A stretch of DNA of 58,573 nt, taken from assembly GCA_019359285.1 (NCBI GenBank), contig JAHHHQ010000069.1, positions 1 to 58,573 on the forward strand, given 5' to 3'. Each line of letters opens with the position of its first letter. The first letter of the stretch is position 1. This DNA is from Nodosilinea sp. WJT8-NPBG4 (GTDB taxonomy: Bacteria; Cyanobacteriota; Cyanobacteriia; Phormidesmidales; Phormidesmidaceae). The position numbers and the translations under genes are program-made. The notes under the pieces are model-generated. The model was not told where the DNA came from, ran no database searches, and saw nothing but the letters and a program-made list of their open reading frames with translations. This document shows, piece after piece, positions 58,462-58,573 of this stretch.

Positions 58462-58573
58462 AAGGGGTAGAGTGCTGAGAAAAAGGCTGAGGGTTACGCT
58501 CAAAGTGTTGAATTCTAAGCACCTCAGCCATGTCTTTGAGTCTAGCGCGCCTTGATCTGACCCAAATCTTCTG

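Overview
The window comes from a cyanobacterium, most likely a filamentous, moderately high-GC one of the Leptolyngbya/Nodosilinea/Phormidium kind. The evidence is direct: the palindrome GCGATCGC (HIP1) recurs in almost every gene, and there are a CpcS/CpeS-type phycobiliprotein lyase, a DUF4346 protein, LL-diaminopimelate aminotransferase, a cyanobacterial Omp85 with an acidic linker, and several small proteins of cyanobacterial type. I see no rRNA, tRNA or CRISPR array.

Layout. 1-270 is the 3' end of an IS5-like transposase, followed by a long hairpin. 451-2118 is lysS with a G-rich repeat and a palindromic terminator. 2326-4517 (minus) is a two-gene operon: an Ig-like membrane protein and an HTH-GrpE fusion. 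4721-8597 holds an NfeD-like OB protein, the bilin lyase, a protein-kinase-like gene that looks foreign, and hemE. 8706-14907 has a RecB-like nuclease with an apparent Fe-S site, then three translationally coupled phosphorelay genes. 15138-22882 has an EF-G-like GTPase, a conserved cyanobacterial membrane protein, a GDP-mannose pyrophosphorylase, an LCP cell-wall ligase and three DUF202 membrane proteins. 23214-32510 is mostly minus-strand housekeeping and conserved genes, with a decayed two-domain nucleotide cyclase. 32781-42845 has a GT2 glycosyltransferase, YciI, smpB, a HerA-like ATPase, a histidine kinase, a SRPBCC protein, a methyltransferase, a DUF981 protein, hisG and dapL. 43055-49926 is purC and then a compact outer-membrane block, bamA-lpxC-fabZ-lpxA-lpxB. 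50061-51448 is an exbB-exbD pair. 51653-56038 is a complete sugar/osmolyte ABC importer. 56095-57428 is a toxin-antitoxin remnant and an OpuC-type permease. 57555-58461 looks like a single integron gene cassette.

How the genes work together. The bamA-lpx block makes the lipid A precursor and inserts outer-membrane barrels. The ExbB/ExbD pair can energise outer-membrane transport. ManC, the LCP protein and the GT2 enzyme point to surface polysaccharide. The ABC importer is punctuated by GGATGGGT repeats, and the TAG stop of at least two of its genes lies inside a GGGTAGATGGGT repeat unit.

Most notable. The best candidate for something unusual is the right end, where an unknown ORF is bracketed by two related imperfect palindromes with attC-like geometry and no integrase in view. 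Next come the G-rich repeat family within and beside operons, the HTH-GrpE/Ig-like membrane-protein pair, and the broken cyclase. All calls were made by reading sequence; no database search or folding program was run.
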